Position numbers and translations under genes: made by a program. A stretch of DNA of 64,000 bases from Streptomyces sp. XM4193 (lineage in GTDB: Bacteria > Actinomycetota > Actinomycetes > Streptomycetales > Streptomycetaceae), in contig NZ_JALLGK010000001.1 of assembly GCF_023072595.1 (NCBI RefSeq), forward strand, positions 62,001 through 126,000, read 5' to 3'. The notes beneath the pieces are model-generated. The model was given only the letters and a program-made list of their open reading frames with translations, had not been told where the DNA came from and searched no databases. Shown here piece by piece: positions 60,636 to 64,000 of the stretch; the stretch's first letter is position 1; every line of letters starts with the position of its first letter.

Positions 60636-61397
60636 TCAGCGGGGTGTGCGGGTGCCGGTGGTCCAGTGGTAGAGCGTCATGGCGACGCTGGTGGCCAGGT
60701 TGTAGCTGGAGACCTGCGGCCGCATCGGCAGTGCGAGCAAGTGGTCGGCACGGGCCCGTAGTTGGTCGGAGACGCCGTGGCGTTCGGTGCCGAAGGCGAG
60801 CAGTGCGTCGTCGGGCAGGTGTGTGTCGCGGAGCTCGACGCCCTCGGGGTCGAGCACACAGAGCGGGCCGTCGGGCAGGTCGTCCCCGGTGAGGCGTTCG
60901 ACGGCGGTCGCGTAGTGCAGTCCGGCGCCGCCGCGCACCGCGCTGGGGTGCCAGGGGTCGGTGGTGCCGGTGGTCAGTACGCCGGTCGCGCCGATCCCGG
61001 CCGCGAGCCGGACCACGGCGCCGACGTTACCCAGATGGCGGGGGTCCTCCAGCACGACGATCGGAGCTGTGCGCGAACGTCCGTACAGGGCCTGCCGGTT
61101 GAGCTCCGGGTCGCGGCGCTCGGCCAGCGCGGCGGTCGAGGTGGGGTGCAGCCTGGGCACGAGCCCGCGCAGCGTCTCCGGGGCCACCGTTTCGGCGCGC
61201 GCGGCGAGTTCGCCGTGCAGGTCGGGTGCGAGTTCGGCGGCGTGACCGAGCATCGCCTCCCGGTCGGCGGTCAGCAACTGCCGTACGTGCGCGCCGAATC
61301 GCAGGGCGTGCTTCACCGCGTGGAAGCCGTCCAGCAGTACCGAGTCGGGTGCGGACGCCCGCCAGCGCCGTACCGCGTCCGTGTCCTCGCTGCTCAT
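60636..61397 (-). CDS. SpoU-family (TrmH-like) RNA 2'-O-methyltransferase
   Basis: The 253-residue product has a knotted SPOUT domain: motif 1 EDPRHLGNVGAVVRLAAGIGATGVL, motif 2 LLAFGTERHGVSD, motif 3 LPMRPQVSSYNLATSVAMTLYHW. A helical N-terminal substrate-binding region precedes it. It transfers a methyl group from SAM to a ribose in tRNA or rRNA, and the target is not clear. ATG 61397 has GGGG five bases upstream. The GTG at 61403 is an alternative. Confidence 0.88.
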   Translation of the reverse strand: MSSEDTDAVRRWRASAPDSVLLDGFHAVKHALRFGAHVRQLLTADREAMLGHAAELAPDLHGELAARAETVAPETLRGLVPRLHPTSTAALAERRDPELNRQALYGRSRTAPIVVLEDPRHLGNVGAVVRLAAGIGATGVLTTGTTDPWHPSAVRGGAGLHYATAVERLTGDDLPDGPLCVLDPEGVELRDTHLPDDALLAFGTERHGVSDQLRARADHLLALPMRPQVSSYNLATSVAMTLYHWTTGTRTPR

Positions 61398-61508
61398 CGT
61401 CACCCCGCCACCCTACGCAGCGGCCCGCGCCGTCACGGAGGTGCGGCTTCGGACGGGCCACACCTCGCATGGCAATGACAATGAGCATTCCACCTAATTG
61501 GCGTGTTC

Positions 61509-61537
61509 TTGACAATCTGATGCGGTGGCGCGAATCT
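61509..61537 (+). promoter_or_regulatory. Candidate promoter of the M15 peptidase gene
   Basis: TTGACA (61509-61514) is a perfect -35 box. GAATCT lies 17 bp after it as a modest -10. The predicted transcript would start about 55 bases before ATG 61601. Confidence 0.45.
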
Positions 61538-61600
61538 CGTGAAACTCCGGTCGGCTCGTCCCCCCATCAAGCTCCACGGACAGAAGAGGAAGCCCCCCAA

Positions 61601-62377
61601 ATGCGTTCACGCTCCGCCAGATTCCTGCTCTCCGCCCTCGCCGGCGCCGGACTGCTGCTCGCCACCCCCGCGGCCGTGCCCGCCGTGGCCGCGCCCGCGC
61701 CCGTCGCGAAGCCGTCCTCGGACGTCAAGCCGGCCAACGCCTGCTACACCTGGAGCGGCACCCTCAACGAGGGCTCCTCCGGCGAGGCCGTCCGCCAGCT
61801 GCAGATCCGCGTCGCCGGCTACCCCGGCCACGGCGGCGACATCGCCATCGACGGCCAGTACGGCCCCGCCACCAAGGCCGCCGTGCAGCGCTTCCAGTCC
61901 GCCTACGGACTCGGCGCCGACGGCATCGCCGGCCCGCAGACCTTCAACAAGATCTACGAGCTGCAGAAGGCCGACTGCTCCCCGGCCAACTTCGACTTCT
62001 CCGAGCTGAACAACTGCAACTCCGACTGGTCCGGCGGCAAGGTCGACGCCGCCACGGCCAAGGCGAACGCCCTGGTCACCATGTGGAAGCTCCAGGCCAT
62101 GCGGCACGCCATGGGCGACAAGCCGATCACCGTCAACGGCGGCTTCCGCAGCGTCACCTGCAACAGCAACGTCGGCGGCGCCCCCAACAGCCGTCACATG
62201 TACGGCCACGCGGCCGACCTCGGCGCCGGCTCGCAGGGCTTCTGCGCACTCGCCCTGGCCGCCCGCGACCACGGCTTCACCGAGATCCTGGGCCCGGGCT
62301 TCCCGGGCCACGACGACCACACCCACCTCGCCGGCGGCTCCGGTCGCCACTGGTCGGCCCCCAGCTGCGGCATGTGA
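61601..62377 (+). CDS. Secreted zinc D-Ala-D-Ala carboxypeptidase (M15) with peptidoglycan-binding domain
   Basis: The 258-residue product starts with a signal peptide (cleavage near AVAAPA, residue 32). A PG_binding_1 domain follows (about 52-122, GSSGEAVRQLQIRV...DGQYGPATKAAVQRFQSAYGLGADGIAGPQTF), and then an M15A peptidase domain with NGGFRS, SRHMYGHAADLG (His and Asp zinc ligands) and DDHTHLAG (His ligand). It trims terminal D-alanine from cell-wall peptides outside the cell. AGAGGA precedes ATG 61601. Confidence 0.92.
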   Translation: MRSRSARFLLSALAGAGLLLATPAAVPAVAAPAPVAKPSSDVKPANACYTWSGTLNEGSSGEAVRQLQIRVAGYPGHGGDIAIDGQYGPATKAAVQRFQSAYGLGADGIAGPQTFNKIYELQKADCSPANFDFSELNNCNSDWSGGKVDAATAKANALVTMWKLQAMRHAMGDKPITVNGGFRSVTCNSNVGGAPNSRHMYGHAADLGAGSQGFCALALAARDHGFTEILGPGFPGHDDHTHLAGGSGRHWSAPSCGM

Positions 62378-62716
62378 CACCCCGTCCCGCTCCGCACAGC
62401 TCGCGGTGAACGCACCACTCACGCCGAACGCCGAATGCTGAACGCCGTACACAGCACGCAGCACACGGCACGAGCACCGCACGCACCACCGCGAGCCCGC
62501 GCAGCACCGCGGGGACCGTGCACCGCACGCATCACCACGCGCCCGTCCGGGACCTCCCGGGCGGGCGCGCCCGCGTCCGCGAGCACGTACGCTGCCCTCC
62601 CGACTCCGTGCCGAGGCGGGCGAGTTCGCCCTGGTGCGACGAACCGGCACGGCTGCGCGCGGGCGGGCACCACCGGGTGCCGGACGGGCGGTGGGCGAGG
62701 AGAGGTGTGGACAGCG
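62378..62716. other. Intergenic DNA before the Nudix gene
   Basis: No gene is recognised. ACGCCGAACGCCGAATGCTGAACGCC is a short degenerate repeat near 62420-62445, followed by CGCAC-rich DNA. Confidence 0.5.
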
Positions 62717-63196
62717 GTGAGGCGACTTCTGGCAAGGCTCTGGCACGCGACGCGCGGGCCGATTCAGTGGCGGGTGCTGTGGGTGGCGAACGCCAAGTTC
62801 ATGGTCGGCGTCACCGGCGCGGTCCACGACGACGAGGGCCGCTTCCTGCTGCTCCGCCACCGGCTGTGGCCGCAGGACAGGCAGTGGGGCCTGCCGTCGG
62901 GGTACGCGATCAGCGGTGAGGAGTTCTCCGAGACGGTGGTGCGCGAGGTGCGCGAGGAGACCGCCCTGGAGGTGCGTCCCGGCGGACTGATCTATCTGCG
63001 GAGCGGGTTCAGGCTGCGGCTCGAAGTCGCCTACGAGGCGCACTTCGTGGGCGGCACGATGCAGCTGGACCCCACCGAGATCCTCGACGCCGGCTGGTTC
63101 CTGCCGGACGAGCTGCCCGAGAACGTCCAGCCTGCCCACCGCGACCTGATCGCCCGGGTGCTCGAAGGGCAGGCCACGACGACCCCGGAGAGCTGA
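62717..63196 (+). CDS. Nudix hydrolase
   Basis: The 159-residue product has the Nudix box GYAISGEEFSETVVREVREETAL, which fits Gx5Ex7REUxEExGU except that Ala replaces the last Gly. It is preceded by RFLLLRHRLWPQDRQWGLPSG. It hydrolyses a nucleoside diphosphate linked to another group, and the substrate is unknown. GTG 62717 is chosen. GTG 62705 is also possible because a GAGGAGAG run lies just before both. Confidence 0.87.
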   Translation: MRRLLARLWHATRGPIQWRVLWVANAKFMVGVTGAVHDDEGRFLLLRHRLWPQDRQWGLPSGYAISGEEFSETVVREVREETALEVRPGGLIYLRSGFRLRLEVAYEAHFVGGTMQLDPTEILDAGWFLPDELPENVQPAHRDLIARVLEGQATTTPES

Positions 63197-63415
63197 ACGC
63201 GCGGGCGCCGGTGCCGCGGCCCGGCGCCGGCCCCGTGAACACCACCGGCGCCGGGCGCCGCCCCGTCGACACCCACCGCCACCCGGGCGCCGCCGGCAAC
63301 TCCGGCCGCAGCGCCCGTCGTTCGGGCCCCCGCCGCCCAGCTCCCGCCCGCTCCGGCCCGTACGCCGCGCTCCGGCCCGTACGGCACTGCGGCCCGCTAC
63401 GGCCCGTACGGCTGC

Positions 63416-64000
63416 TCAGCGGCTCTCGTCCGGCTCCTGCGATCCCGGGGGCTCCGCTTCCGGGCCCTTCGGCGGCGGGCCGCCCGCCGGCGGCGCACCC
63501 GTCCCGCCCACCGAGGGCGCACCCGCGCCGCCCGGGCCCGTCGGTCCCGCGGCCCTCGGCCCGGCGCCGTCGCCGGCCCCCGACCCGGTGCCGTCCGCGC
63601 CCGACGCAGCGGCCTCCGTCGGCGGTCGGGACACGGCCGCCTTCGAGGCGTGCGCGGGCTCCGCGACCGCGGCGGTCTCACCGGCCGGCGGACCGGCGGG
63701 CGAGGGCAGGATCGGCCAGGGGTCGCGCGGCGCCGACTTCTCCGCGCGCGGCCCTCTGCCCAGCCGCCCGAGCAGCCGTTCCCGCACTCCGCTCGCGCGT
63801 GCACCGAGCCACAGGAGGAAGACCGTGGGCAGGAAGACCGCGTCGGCGGCGATCATCGCCATGGAGAAGAACGGCAGTCCGAGCAGCACCGCGATCGAGA
63901 CATGCTCGACGATCATCAGTGCGAGCAGCACGTTCTTGATGCGGCGGTTGAAGAGCGTGAAGGGGAAGGCGACCTGCACCATCACCGTGCCGTAGGTGAT
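63416..64000 (-). CDS. HTTM-type membrane protein, C-terminal part (5' end outside window)
   Basis: The frame is open to the right edge (195 codons). The visible part begins ITYGTVMVQVAFPFTLFNRRIKNVLLALMIVEHVSIAVLLGLPFFSMAMIAADAVFL, which matches the last helices of actinobacterial HTTM (gamma-carboxylase-like) proteins. A low-complexity cytoplasmic tail of about 110 residues rich in Pro, Gly, Ala and Glu follows. The true start lies beyond the window. The ATG/GTG codons near 63985 are internal. Confidence 0.75.
   Translation of the reverse strand: MTYGTVMVQVAFPFTLFNRRIKNVLLALMIVEHVSIAVLLGLPFFSMAMIAADAVFLPTVFLLWLGARASGVRERLLGRLGRGPRAEKSAPRDPWPILPSPAGPPAGETAAVAEPAHASKAAVSRPPTEAAASGADGTGSGAGDGAGPRAAGPTGPGGAGAPSVGGTGAPPAGGPPPKGPEAEPPGSQEPDESR

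Noticed and set aside
1..64000. CRISPR arrays, tRNA, rRNA and insertion sequences
   Set aside because: The tandem repeats are short, contiguous or without unique spacers. No cloverleaf, rRNA stretch or transposase was recognised.

Overview
The window is very GC-rich, has GTG starts, strong GGAGG-type ribosome binding sites and many 1-4 bp start/stop overlaps. Its gene families (XRE/DUF397 pairs, APH(3''), an SSS symporter with a 43-residue partner, ESX-like proteins, an Mrp operon with fused subunits A and B) point to a Streptomyces-type actinomycete chromosome. No rRNA, tRNA, insertion sequence or CRISPR array was seen.

Layout. 1-5.1 kb: the tail of a TetR-like regulator, a strong convergent hairpin, and a glycine-betaine (OpuA/ProVW-type) importer whose permease is fused to two tandem substrate-binding domains, then a secreted M23 peptidase. 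5.3-13.6 kb: a Clp-N repeat protein, a MacB/FtsX-type ABC exporter, and a NarL-type two-component system that probably controls it. 13.8-18 kb: a small membrane protein, a class V aminotransferase, a glutamine amidotransferase and a PAP2 phosphatase. 18.8-20.7 kb: a sodium/solute symporter and its small subunit. 20.9-24.4 kb: two coupled small unknown genes divergent from an XRE regulator, three tandem DUF397 genes, an APH(3'')-type kinase and a VOC protein. 24.7-28.7 kb: divergent paaN and paaH, with a TetR regulator whose probable operator lies in the paaN promoter. 35.5-40.3 kb: bkdR divergent from the branched-chain 2-oxoacid dehydrogenase operon. 40.4-45 kb: molybdenum cofactor genes and a potassium channel. 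47.4-54.7 kb: the Mrp antiporter operon. 58.3-64 kb: a lipoprotein, a DUF4190 gene with an in-frame stop, an NAD(P)H oxidoreductase, an RNA methyltransferase, an M15 peptidase, a Nudix protein and a partial HTTM membrane protein.

The most unusual content is a dispersed, apparently undescribed ESX-like family at three places (28.9-35.3, 45.1-46.7 and 55.2-58.1 kb). Each locus encodes a WXG100-like secretion candidate that starts MSFKV, carries a YxxxD motif, has a second WxG domain and ends in the shared motif FPxPGxxYDHxxV. In two loci this is one protein and in the third it is split into two genes. The partners are a small GRIGLRQA-motif protein (two loci) and a family of polytopic membrane proteins (three in tandem in the first locus, one distant copy in the third). 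No ESX core secretion genes are in the window.
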